Source: Pseudorhizobium banfieldiae (GTDB lineage: Bacteria; Pseudomonadota; Alphaproteobacteria; Rhizobiales; Rhizobiaceae). From it: a stretch of DNA of 64,000 bases. A program made the position numbers and the translations under genes. The notes below the pieces were generated by a model. It did not search any database, was not told the DNA's origin, and worked only from the letters and a program-made list of their open reading frames with translations. Location: contig NZ_FO082820.1 of NCBI RefSeq assembly GCF_000967425.1, forward strand, positions 620,001 through 684,000, in the 5' to 3' direction. Positions 7,634-15,952 of this stretch are shown here, one piece after another (the stretch's first letter is position 1; each line of letters opens with the position of its first letter).

Positions 7634-9469
7634 ATGGATGATGTCAGAGTGGGGATTCCGCGAATTGCGGATCCAATGGACAAGATCGAGCGGCCGGTGG
7701 CCAGCGCTGCTTCGGACCAGGTTTTCGGGAGCGACGTGATAGCGCAAACAGTTCAGGCGCTAGACCTGCCATATTTTGCAATGGTCCCCGGCTCCAGCTT
7801 TCGCGGTTTGCATGACTCCCTTGTCAATCACCTTGGTAACGAGAATCCTCGGATCGTGCTTTGCTTGCACGAAGAGCACGCTGTAGCAATTGCCGATGGC
7901 TATGCCCGCGCGACCGATTTGCCAATAGCCGTCGGCCTCCACGCCAATGTTGGGCTGATGCATGCCGCTATGCCCATCTACAACGCCTGGTGCGACCGGG
8001 TTCCAATGGTGATCATCGGCGCTACGGGGCCTGTTGATGCGCACCGCCGCCGTCCCTGGATCGATTGGGTCCACACCTCGCGCGATCAGGGCGCACTTGT
8101 TCGGAATTACGTGAAATGGGACGACCAGCCCGCTTCGACGGAAGCTGGCGTCGAGTCGATTTTGCGCGCGCACCAGATCACGACCACACTTCCTTATGGA
8201 CCCACATACGTCTGCCTTGATGTGACGTCGCAGGAGGAAGAACTCGCCGGACCCATCGCTGTGCCCGACGTCAGGCGCTACGCCGCGGCGCCTGCACCGG
8301 TGGCACCCCAGGAGACTATAGATCGCGTTGCGAGCCTGCTGCGGCGGTCGCAGCGGCCGGTGTTCCTGTTTGGGCGGATGTCACGCTCCACGGAAGACTG
8401 GGAGTGCCGAGTGGCACTCGCCGAGCGCTCTGGCGCGGCGGTGCTTACGTCGATACACAATCCTGCGGCCTTTTCTACGGACCATTGTCAGCATTTGCTC
8501 CCCGTCTGCGGTGAGCAGCGGTCAGAGGCCGAGCGGATACTCCTGGCCCAGGCGGATCTGATCGTCAGTTTCGACTGGATGGATCTGGCTGGTTATCTGC
8601 GTAGCTGCACGGACTTCGCACAAACACAGAAACCGGTTGCACAGACGGTCGTTCATGCTTCGCTAGACACTTTCTTGGCGAATGGCTGGTCCATGGACCA
8701 CCAGGCATTGGCGGCGGTAGACGTGCCGGCGCTCGCTGGGCCGGACGCTTTTGCTGCCCAACTGCTTGAGACGTTCGGAGCTGAGCCTCACCAGACGGCA
8801 TGGGATTTCGGGGGAGCGCACTGGACTACCTATCTGCCGGGTGCCCCATTAGGCGACCGAGCCGATTGCATGGCGCTGGGAGATTTCGCGCTGGCGGTGC
8901 GGGCGTTGTCCGACGAGCAGGCGGTGACCTATGTGAAGCTGCCCCTGGGCTGGCCCCGCGCGGCCAGCCGCTTCAACGACCCATTGGCCTATCTCGGCAA
9001 GGATGGCGGCGGTGCGGTCGGGATCGGGCCTGGAACCGCGGTCGGGGCCGCCTTGGCTTTGCGCAACAGCGGCCGGTTGGTGACCGCCGTCCTGGGAGAC
9101 GGCGACACGCTGATGGGCATCAACGCCCTTTGGACCGCCGCCCATATGCGCCTGCCGCTCTTGGTCATAGTCGCAAACAACACCTCATACTTCAATGATG
9201 AACTGCATCAGGAACGGGTTGCCTTGCGCCGAGGGCGGCCGGTGGAGAACCGATGGATTGGACAGCGTCTCAATCAGCCAGAGGTCGACATCGTCGCTAT
9301 GGCGAGAGCGCAGGGTTTCCAAGCCGAAGGTCCGGTCCGCAAGCTGGCTGATCTGCGTGCGGCGCTCAGCCGAGGCGCCGCCGCGGTTGCGGCGGGCGGT
9401 TGTTACCTGATCGATGCAAGGGTCGAGGCGGGTTACGCCGGCGACTTTGGAATCAAGCCGTCGGGATGA
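7634..9469 (+). CDS. Thiamine-pyrophosphate-dependent enzyme, 2-oxo acid decarboxylase/acetolactate-synthase-like
   Basis: 611 residues with the three-domain layout of the TPP decarboxylase superfamily. The N-terminal pyrimidine-binding domain has the cofactor-activating Glu in LCLHEEHAVAIADGYA (residues 76-91). A middle domain spans roughly 215-350. The C-terminal domain carries the diphosphate/Mg site GDG (488-490) with VANN about 25 residues later. Family members decarboxylate or ligate 2-oxo acids, as benzoylformate decarboxylase does. The gene leads an operon with a TctCBA importer and an aldehyde dehydrogenase, fitting decarboxylation of an imported oxo acid to an aldehyde. A close paralogue lies at 19437. 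AGGAGG lies 11 bases before the ATG. Confidence 0.85.
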   Translation: MDDVRVGIPRIADPMDKIERPVASAASDQVFGSDVIAQTVQALDLPYFAMVPGSSFRGLHDSLVNHLGNENPRIVLCLHEEHAVAIADGYARATDLPIAVGLHANVGLMHAAMPIYNAWCDRVPMVIIGATGPVDAHRRRPWIDWVHTSRDQGALVRNYVKWDDQPASTEAGVESILRAHQITTTLPYGPTYVCLDVTSQEEELAGPIAVPDVRRYAAAPAPVAPQETIDRVASLLRRSQRPVFLFGRMSRSTEDWECRVALAERSGAAVLTSIHNPAAFSTDHCQHLLPVCGEQRSEAERILLAQADLIVSFDWMDLAGYLRSCTDFAQTQKPVAQTVVHASLDTFLANGWSMDHQALAAVDVPALAGPDAFAAQLLETFGAEPHQTAWDFGGAHWTTYLPGAPLGDRADCMALGDFALAVRALSDEQAVTYVKLPLGWPRAASRFNDPLAYLGKDGGGAVGIGPGTAVGAALALRNSGRLVTAVLGDGDTLMGINALWTAAHMRLPLLVIVANNTSYFNDELHQERVALRRGRPVENRWIGQRLNQPEVDIVAMARAQGFQAEGPVRKLADLRAALSRGAAAVAAGGCYLIDARVEAGYAGDFGIKPSG

Positions 9470-9544
9470 TGGCTTGCGGGGAGGAGTGCCGCGCTTGAAT
9501 GCGGTGCTGAGGATGGAAGAAAAATGATTTTGGAGGAGAGAATC

Positions 9545-10510
9545 ATGAACAGACGTCAGATGATAGAACGGGTGCTCAGCTTGGCGGCCGCAATGACGAT
9601 GACGGCAGGCGTGGCGCTTGCTGAATTCCCTGAAAAGCCGATCACGATGTACATTGGCTTTGCACCGGGCGGTGCCGTGGACACGACGGCGCGCCTCCTA
9701 ATTCAGAACCTCGAGCGCGAACTGGGCGTTCCGATCGTGGCGGTACAGCAGCCGGGCGGCGGCGGTGCTGTCATGGCTGCAACGTTGATGAACATGCCTG
9801 CTGATGGCTACACGATCGGAATGGGCGCCAGCGCCGCCTATGTCCTGTCACCGGTCTATAACCCTGAGCTCCCTTACAAGATGGATTCGCTCGACCACAT
9901 TGCGACTGTCTCGTATCCCGAAGATGCACTTGTCGTGAAGGCGGACTCTCCCTGGAAGACCTATGACGACCTGATCGCCGACGCAAAGGCGGGGAAGACG
10001 CTGTCGCTGTCATCTCAGGTAGCAGTATCGCGACTGATGGCGATCGCCATGGAGCAGAAGGAAGGTATCAAGATCGACGTCATTCCCACTCAGGGCGGGG
10101 GTGCCGGAATTCAACAGGTTCTTGGGGGCCACACCGACATGACATGGGGTGCATCGGGATGGCATCCGCTTGTTCAGTCCGGGGAACTTCGTCCCCTCTT
10201 GTCACTCGGATACAAGCGCAACGCGACCTTCTCGGACGTGCCGACGATGCTCGAATTGGGCTACGACTACGCATTCGTGGACACCTTCATGCTGTCCGCA
10301 CCGAAGGGCCTGCCCCCGGAGATTTTGGAGAGGCTGAGTTCGGCTGTTGAGGCAGCGATGGACGAGGAACTGAAGAAGAACCTCCATGAGAGGATGTTCC
10401 TTACGGCCGATTATCGCAATCCGGAAGATACGACGGAATACCTGCGCATGCAGTCGAAGCAGGTAAAGCCGTATCTGGATGCCATGCTGGCTGAAGACAC
10501 CAAGAAGTAG
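9545..10510 (+). CDS. tctC: Tripartite tricarboxylate transporter binding protein (TctC/Bug family)
   Basis: 321 residues from ATG 9545, chosen because GGAGGAG lies just upstream and a signal peptide follows (MNRRQMIERVLSLAAAMTM to ALAEFP). The mature start FPEKPITMYIGFAPGGAVDTTARL is the Bug-family beta-strand and glycine loop that grips the ligand carboxylate. GGGGAVMAATLMN and the TQGGGAGIQQVLGGHTDMT stretch are also typical. It captures an organic acid in the periplasm for the TctB/TctA permease encoded next. The ligand is inferred to be the pathway substrate; the family also binds di- and tricarboxylates. Confidence 0.92.
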   Translation: MNRRQMIERVLSLAAAMTMTAGVALAEFPEKPITMYIGFAPGGAVDTTARLLIQNLERELGVPIVAVQQPGGGGAVMAATLMNMPADGYTIGMGASAAYVLSPVYNPELPYKMDSLDHIATVSYPEDALVVKADSPWKTYDDLIADAKAGKTLSLSSQVAVSRLMAIAMEQKEGIKIDVIPTQGGGAGIQQVLGGHTDMTWGASGWHPLVQSGELRPLLSLGYKRNATFSDVPTMLELGYDYAFVDTFMLSAPKGLPPEILERLSSAVEAAMDEELKKNLHERMFLTADYRNPEDTTEYLRMQSKQVKPYLDAMLAEDTKK

Positions 10511-10623
10511 ATGTCGGGTTGCGACCAGTCGGCGTCGCTGCCGGCGGGTCGCAAGGACAAATGCGCAGCCGAGAGCGATTGCGCGCTGGAGGGCGCGCCA
10601 TCGCATACAAGCGGAGGAACATC

Positions 10624-11091
10624 ATGCGATTATCCGACATTCTGTCGGCCGGCTTTCTGCTGGTGTTTGGGTTGGTGCTCTACTTTCTCATCATTCCGGA
10701 TCAGATTGGGAGCCAGTCCTGGGGTGGGCTTGCGCCGGACTTCTTTCCACGCCTGATAGCACGACTTCTCTTGATCCTGACGGCCCTGCTGCTGGCAGTG
10801 CAATTGATCTCGGTTTGGCGCAGGGCACCGCACACCGAAGCCGCAATGTTGCCGATAAGACTGCCAGAGCTTGCCTTCATCGGCGCCGCTTCAATCGTGC
10901 TGATGGTCGCGTATCTGTTGATGCGGGAGGTCGGTTACATCGTGGCCGCGATGTTCATCATCGCGGCAGCCGGAGTGGCGATGGGGAGCGTGCGGCGTAC
11001 CCTGCTGCAGCTGCCGCTAATGGTGTTCATCGCACCCGCCGTGATCTACCTGATCTTCCGATACTTCTTCATCATCTACCTGCCAGCTTAG
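10624..11091 (+). CDS. tctB: Tripartite tricarboxylate transporter small permease TctB
   Basis: 155 residues from ATG 10624, which has GGAGGA upstream; the longer frame from 10519 lacks a site. About four membrane spans are visible: ILSAGFLLVFGLVLYFLI, LLLILTALLLAVQLI, AFIGAASIVLMVAYLL, then two hydrophobic stretches to the end. The PDFFPRLIARLL segment after the first span is typical of TctB. It forms the membrane part of the importer with TctA, 14 bases downstream. Confidence 0.87.
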   Translation: MRLSDILSAGFLLVFGLVLYFLIIPDQIGSQSWGGLAPDFFPRLIARLLLILTALLLAVQLISVWRRAPHTEAAMLPIRLPELAFIGAASIVLMVAYLLMREVGYIVAAMFIIAAAGVAMGSVRRTLLQLPLMVFIAPAVIYLIFRYFFIIYLPA

Positions 11092-11104
11092 GATAGCACA
11101 TCAG

Positions 11105-12631
11105 ATGGATACCATCCTTGCGGGCATTGTGGATGCCTTCACACTGATCAACATCCTGCACATTGCAGCTGGGGTCGCCCTGGGGATCATAGTGGGGGCC
11201 ATTCCTGGCCTGAATGCCCCGATGGCGTTGGCTGTTGCTGTCCCCTTGACCTTCTACATGAATCCCTTGTCTGCTATCGCCTTTCTGGTCGGGATTGCGA
11301 AGGGTGGCGCGTTTGGCGGAGCGATTTCCGCAATCCTTTTGAACACGCCGGGATCCCCCGAAAGCACAACAACTGCCTTCGACGGTTATCCCTTGGCGAA
11401 GCAGGGCAAGGGGCTGAAGGCGCTCAAGATGGCGCTATACTCCTCCTTCACTGGGGATACGTTTAGCGACATTGTACTATTCACTGTTGCTGCGCCGATG
11501 GCCATTCTGGCGCTTAGGATGGGGCCGCCCGAACTTGCGGCGGTCTTCGCCTTCTCGCTGACAATCATTGCAGGTTTGGCGGGCAATTCCCTCTTGCGTG
11601 GGCTGATAGCAGCCACGGCGGGAGCTTTCGTTGCCTGCGTTGGCCTGGACATCGAAACGGCGCAGCCACGAATGACATTCGGTATCCCAGAACTGATTGA
11701 GGGCGTGCCTCTGATCCCGATGACGATCGGCCTGCTCGCCTTGTCTGAGATACTGATCCAGATCGAAGCATTCGCTCTAAGACGCGAGGTGCCGTCGAAG
11801 CGGATATCCGCATTTTCCAAATCGCTTCCGGCCGAAGACCGCAATGTCAGCTGGGCGGAATTCTGGGAGTGTCGAAGGACACTTCTGAGGTCAGCGTTGA
11901 TAGGAACGGGCGTGGGCGCACTGCCAGGGATCGGCGCCATCGTCGCAGGCTTCCTCGGCTACGGGGCAGCTCAACGCGCATCTGACAAGCCAGACGAGTT
12001 TGGCAAGGGCAAGCTGGAGGGGATCGCCGCAACCGAGGCTGCGAACAGCGCGGTCAACGGCGCGAATCTGATCCCACTGCTCGCGCTTGGCATTCCGGGA
12101 AGCCTCTCTGCGGCGATTCTAATCGGCGCCTTTCTCATTCATGGGGTGACGCCAGGGCCCATGATCTTCAAGGATCACGGTCAGCTGGTCTATGGCATCT
12201 TCGCAGCCATGATGATGGCAAACTTCATCAACTTCTCCATCGGTAACGTGGGCTTGAGGTTGTTTGCCCTGATCATCAACGTGCCGAAGAATGTCATCTT
12301 GCCGATCGTGACGGCGATCTGCCTCGCGGGCGCCTACTCAAACGGCAATACCATGTTTGCAGTCGCGGTGATGCTGGTGTTCTCCGTGGTCGGCTACTTT
12401 ATGCGCAAGTTGGACTACCCGTTTGCTACCTTCATCATTGGCTTTGCCCTCGGCAGGGCCCTGGAGGAGGCGGTTCGCCAGACGGTCCTACTGTATGGAA
12501 GTCGTCCAGAGGCACTGCTGACACGGCCGATCTTCATGGGCTTCGTCTTGCTGACCCTCTTCATCATCTTGCGCATCATCTGGCGTGGGCAACGCCGAAA
12601 TGCCGCATCAGGCACAAGTGCCCTCGTCTAA
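11105..12631 (+). CDS. tctA: Tripartite tricarboxylate transporter large permease TctA
   Basis: 508 residues, matching the family length, with about 11-12 hydrophobic spans. The N-terminal GIIVGAIPGLNAPMALA, then GGAISAILLNTPGSPES with DGYPLAKQGKG, is the signature TctA region. A second copy of the fold holds GVGALPGIGAIVAGFLGYG and NLIPLLALGIPGS. TctA is the channel of this secondary importer, driven by an ion gradient. The gene completes a tctC-tctB-tctA set and is followed after 10 bases by an aldehyde dehydrogenase. Confidence 0.95.
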   Translation: MDTILAGIVDAFTLINILHIAAGVALGIIVGAIPGLNAPMALAVAVPLTFYMNPLSAIAFLVGIAKGGAFGGAISAILLNTPGSPESTTTAFDGYPLAKQGKGLKALKMALYSSFTGDTFSDIVLFTVAAPMAILALRMGPPELAAVFAFSLTIIAGLAGNSLLRGLIAATAGAFVACVGLDIETAQPRMTFGIPELIEGVPLIPMTIGLLALSEILIQIEAFALRREVPSKRISAFSKSLPAEDRNVSWAEFWECRRTLLRSALIGTGVGALPGIGAIVAGFLGYGAAQRASDKPDEFGKGKLEGIAATEAANSAVNGANLIPLLALGIPGSLSAAILIGAFLIHGVTPGPMIFKDHGQLVYGIFAAMMMANFINFSIGNVGLRLFALIINVPKNVILPIVTAICLAGAYSNGNTMFAVAVMLVFSVVGYFMRKLDYPFATFIIGFALGRALEEAVRQTVLLYGSRPEALLTRPIFMGFVLLTLFIILRIIWRGQRRNAASGTSALV

Positions 12632-12641
12632 GGAAGTTCCC

Positions 12642-14096
12642 GTGACACGACCCATCCTCCCCTCAAATCGCAGCCTGTACTATGGAGGTGCCTGGCACCT
12701 TCCATTGGCCGGCGGAAGTCGAACCTGTTCAAGCCCGGCCACGGGTGAAACCTACGGCGAGGTGGCTGTTGGCGACGCGGATGACATGGAAGCCGCAATC
12801 CGGTCTGCCTATGCCGCCTTTCCTGAATGGCGCGACACGCCGCCGCTGACGCGCGCAAAGGCGTTACGCCAGATTGCCCAGGTGATGCGCGACAACCGCG
12901 AGGATCTAGCACTTCTGGACGCCGCAGAGAGCGGTAATCCGGTGGCAGCGATGATACGGGATGTCGATATTGCGGCCGACCTGCTCGACTTCTTTGCGGG
13001 GCTTGTGACCGAAATGAAGGGCGACAGCATCCCGATGGGACCCAATGCGATCAACTTCACGGTGCGTGAGCCTCACGGCGTGGTGGGGCGGATCGTCGCC
13101 TTCAATCATCCGCTGATGTTCTGCGGTGCCAAGATGGCCGCTCCGTTGGCCGCTGGCAACACGCTCGTGCTCAAGCCCGCCGAACAGGCACCTCTTTCGG
13201 TTCTCCGGTTCATTGAGTTGATCGAGGGGATACTACCACCAGGCGTCTTCAATGTAGTGAATGGCGGGGCCGAAGCGGGAGCACTACTGGCTTCGCATCC
13301 CAAGGTGGCAATGGTTGGTTTGATTGGGTCAGTCCCAACCGGACGTGCGGTCATGACCGGTGCGGCGGCGACGATCAAGCCGGTACTGCTGGAGTTAGGG
13401 GGCAAGAATGCCTTGATTGCCTGCCCGGATGCGGATCTCGACAAGACCGCGGCCGGGATAATTGCGGGAATGAACTTTGCCTGGTGCGGGCAGTCCTGCG
13501 GATCAACCAGCCGCGCTTTCGTACATGCCGACATCTACGATGCTGTACTGGAGCGAGTCGTGGCACGTGCGGGTGAATTCATCCCGGGCGACCCAACGGA
13601 TCCGGAGACAACCATGGGCGCGGTGATAAGTCGTCGCCAGTACGACCGGATCCTAAAATTTATCGAGATAGCAAAGGCCGAGGGCGCCCGGCTAATCCAT
13701 GGGGGTGAGCCCGCGCAGGTCTGGGGCCATCCCGATGGAAATTTCATCCAACCGACGATCTTTGCCGATGTCACCCCAGACATGACCATTGCACGCGAGG
13801 AGATATTCGGACCGGTTCTTTCCGTTCTCAAATGGTCTGAGGAGGCGACGTTGATGGAGCACGTGAATGCCGTCGACTACGGCCTGACCTGCTCAATCTG
13901 GACCCAGGACCTTGCGCGGGCACACAGGCTGGCCAGGCTCGTCGACGCCGGATTCGTGTGGGTGAACAAATCCAGTTCGCATTTCCTCGGCGCACCTTTC
14001 GGAGGAGTCAAGCAATCCGGCATCGGACGGGAGGAAAGCCTTGGGGAGTTACTCAGCTTCACACGCGAAAAAAACCTGCATCTGGCCTTCGATTAG
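12642..14096 (+). CDS. NAD(P)-dependent aldehyde dehydrogenase (first copy)
   Basis: 484 residues from GTG 12642, preceded by AAGGAAG; the longer frame would overlap tctA. All ALDH signatures are present: VAFNHPLMF, the nucleotide loop GSVPTGRAVM, general base Glu251 in LELGGKN, catalytic Cys286 in GQSCGS, and the EEIFGPVLSV motif. The reaction is irreversible oxidation of an aldehyde to an acid. Placed behind a TPP decarboxylase and importer, it probably oxidises the aldehyde made by decarboxylation. It has the same length and register as the second copy at 17971. Confidence 0.93.
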   Translation: MTRPILPSNRSLYYGGAWHLPLAGGSRTCSSPATGETYGEVAVGDADDMEAAIRSAYAAFPEWRDTPPLTRAKALRQIAQVMRDNREDLALLDAAESGNPVAAMIRDVDIAADLLDFFAGLVTEMKGDSIPMGPNAINFTVREPHGVVGRIVAFNHPLMFCGAKMAAPLAAGNTLVLKPAEQAPLSVLRFIELIEGILPPGVFNVVNGGAEAGALLASHPKVAMVGLIGSVPTGRAVMTGAAATIKPVLLELGGKNALIACPDADLDKTAAGIIAGMNFAWCGQSCGSTSRAFVHADIYDAVLERVVARAGEFIPGDPTDPETTMGAVISRRQYDRILKFIEIAKAEGARLIHGGEPAQVWGHPDGNFIQPTIFADVTPDMTIAREEIFGPVLSVLKWSEEATLMEHVNAVDYGLTCSIWTQDLARAHRLARLVDAGFVWVNKSSSHFLGAPFGGVKQSGIGREESLGELLSFTREKNLHLAFD

Positions 14097-15173
14097 ATGA
14101 TCTTGCATCCCTCGGGCAAGCGGCTCGTGCGCAAAGCCGTAACGCTAGGTATCGGTCTCGTTGGTGGCCTCGTAGCCTTGATCGTGGGCGCGCCGCTCCC
14201 CTGGCTTATCGGTGCCCAGCTGGCCTTGTGCCTTGTGGCCCTATCTGGAATTCAAATACTGGGGGGGGCGCCGGAATGGCCGCAGAAGAGCCGAAGCTTG
14301 TTCTTCCCGGTGCTCGGCGTGATGATAGGAGCTGCCTTCAGCGCAGATATATTGCGAGAGATCCCAGGTTGGTGGCCGGCGCTGATTGCAGTGACGCTGT
14401 TTCTGCTGGTGGCGCAGGCGGTAGTATACCTCCTGTTCCGGCATGTGGGCGGCTACGATCGCGCAACGGCATTCTTTTCCTCGTTCCCTGGGGGCTTTGT
14501 GGAGGCCGCGGTGTTGGGACGTGAGGCCGGTGCCATCGAGCGGCTGGTCACATTGCAGCACTTCTTGCGCGTCTCTCTGATCGTATTGCTGATGCCGCTG
14601 ATTTTCTGGGCGCTCAGCGGTCATCGCGTCGGCAGCGCAGCAGGACTCCCAACATCCGACGTGAACCTCACGCTTGGAAGTGCGACCCTGCTGGTGGCGG
14701 CCGGCCTAATCGGATCATTCATCGGGCCATGGCTCCGTTTTCCCGCGCCCGAGGTGTCGGGGCCTTTGTCGGTGAGTGCCGTATTCCATTCGGCAGGCCT
14801 GATCGAGGGTTCTATCCCTCCGATTATGCTCAGCCTGACGCAATTGGTCATTGGCACATCCCTCGGCGTGGGTTTCGTTGGGATTGCTGGACGAGAATTC
14901 ATGCGAGGCGTGGGATTGGCCTTGGCGGCATTCGCGTTAGTATTAGGGCTTGCCGCTTGCTCGGCATGGTTGATTGCTCCGGCATTGGAGACGCCCAAGG
15001 AAGCGATCATCTTGGCATTCGTCCCAGGCGGTCTGGCGGAGATGAGCCTGATTGCTCTGACCCTGAACCTGAGCGTGCCGTTCGTCATCTTGATCCACTT
15101 TTATCGCATCCTCTTCACTTTGGGTGTCATTCCACAGCTGGCTCGAAGGGTGATCGACAGAAGCGGCGCCTGA
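14097..15173 (+). CDS. AbrB-family (PF05145-type) integral membrane protein
   Basis: 358 residues, starting immediately after the ALDH stop (TAG then ATG). It is very hydrophobic with about nine spans and two related halves. GAPLPWLIGAQLALCLVAL in the first half is echoed by FIGPWLRFPAPE near the middle. FFSSFPGGFVEAAVLG and FVPGGLAEMSLIAL are the paired FPGG-E motifs of the AbrB/ammonia-monooxygenase-like family. It is unrelated to the Bacillus AbrB DNA-binding protein. Function is unsettled; a transport or export role at the end of a tct operon is plausible. Confidence 0.82.
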   Translation: MILHPSGKRLVRKAVTLGIGLVGGLVALIVGAPLPWLIGAQLALCLVALSGIQILGGAPEWPQKSRSLFFPVLGVMIGAAFSADILREIPGWWPALIAVTLFLLVAQAVVYLLFRHVGGYDRATAFFSSFPGGFVEAAVLGREAGAIERLVTLQHFLRVSLIVLLMPLIFWALSGHRVGSAAGLPTSDVNLTLGSATLLVAAGLIGSFIGPWLRFPAPEVSGPLSVSAVFHSAGLIEGSIPPIMLSLTQLVIGTSLGVGFVGIAGREFMRGVGLALAAFALVLGLAACSAWLIAPALETPKEAIILAFVPGGLAEMSLIALTLNLSVPFVILIHFYRILFTLGVIPQLARRVIDRSGA

Positions 15174-15377
15174 CGGTCGGCCAACCTGGCGGAGCGAAGT
15201 TTCAATATGGATAAAACAGCCATGCATCTCAGGCCCGAGCGTCTCAGGAGACACGACCCGCTGCAAGTTCGGACGCTTAACATGAAAGGATCATGTACGT
15301 GATCGCCGTAAGACGGCAGACAGACAAGGCATCGGTGTCGCCAGTCAGCCAGCTTCCAGTCGACGCGAAGGAGGACC

Positions 15378-15836
15378 TTAGCTCTCATTGCCGGTCGTGA
15401 TGGTCTTGCGCAGGAGGCGCATGAACTGTGCCGCCTCCGACTCGTCCAACCCACCCAGCATCACAGTCTGCGCCCTTTGCACGCTTGGCTCGACCAGGTC
15501 GAGCATCTCGCGGCCCTTCGGCGCGATCGTGAGGACGCGAGCGCGCCTGTCAATTGCGTTCACGTCGCGGACGATCAGGCCCTTTGAGAGCAGTCGCTCG
15601 ACGACCCCGCCGATCGTCGCGCGGTCATAGGCGATCAAGCCGGCCAATGTTGCCTGATCGAGTCCCGGCCGCTCGTTGATGGTTCTCAACGCTGCATACT
15701 GGACCGGCGTCAGATCGCTGCCAACGGCGCCCAGTTCGCTCTGGAAAACGGCGACTGCGATCTGCTGAAGGCGCCGGATCATATGGCCGGGCAATTCTAT
15801 AAGATCGGGCATGAAGGGTCCTTTCAGGCAGTACAT
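15378..15836 (-). CDS. MarR-family regulator, MobR-like
   Basis: 152 residues with the MarR winged-helix core. LTPVQYAALRTINERPG leads to DQATLAGLIAYDRATIGGVVERLLSKGLI and the wing RDVNAIDRRARVLTIAPKG, flanked by dimerisation helices. MarR repressors bind palindromes as dimers and release them on binding phenolic ligands. It is divergent from a 3-hydroxybenzoate-4-monooxygenase-like gene, the same arrangement as mobR-mobA in Comamonas testosteroni, where MobR responds to 3-hydroxybenzoate. It is therefore probably the local repressor. The 204 bases between abrB and this gene show no recognised feature. Confidence 0.85.
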   Translation of the reverse strand: MYCLKGPFMPDLIELPGHMIRRLQQIAVAVFQSELGAVGSDLTPVQYAALRTINERPGLDQATLAGLIAYDRATIGGVVERLLSKGLIVRDVNAIDRRARVLTIAPKGREMLDLVEPSVQRAQTVMLGGLDESEAAQFMRLLRKTITTGNES

Positions 15837-15854
15837 TTGACTTCCAAAATATGA

Positions 15855-15866
15855 TAAGTGTACTTA
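15855..15866. promoter_or_regulatory. Inverted repeat, candidate MarR operator
   Basis: TAAGT-GT-ACTTA sits 19 bases upstream of the MarR start and about 85 bases before the monooxygenase start, within AT-rich sequence. A MarR dimer site in a divergent promoter region is expected here. The arms are short and the repeat was found by eye, so support is moderate. Confidence 0.45.
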
Positions 15867-15952
15867 CTATATGGCGTTCGGCGGAGGAAGCTGTTGCTCG
15901 TGAAGCGGCGAGAGCCCTCAACCGTCGAAATTTCTGGATGGAGGGGTTTAAC

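Noticed and set aside
12585..12641. Earlier ATG for the first aldehyde dehydrogenase
   Set aside because: It lies inside tctA, lacks a ribosome site, and adds residues not typical of ALDH; GTG 12642 has AAGGAAG.
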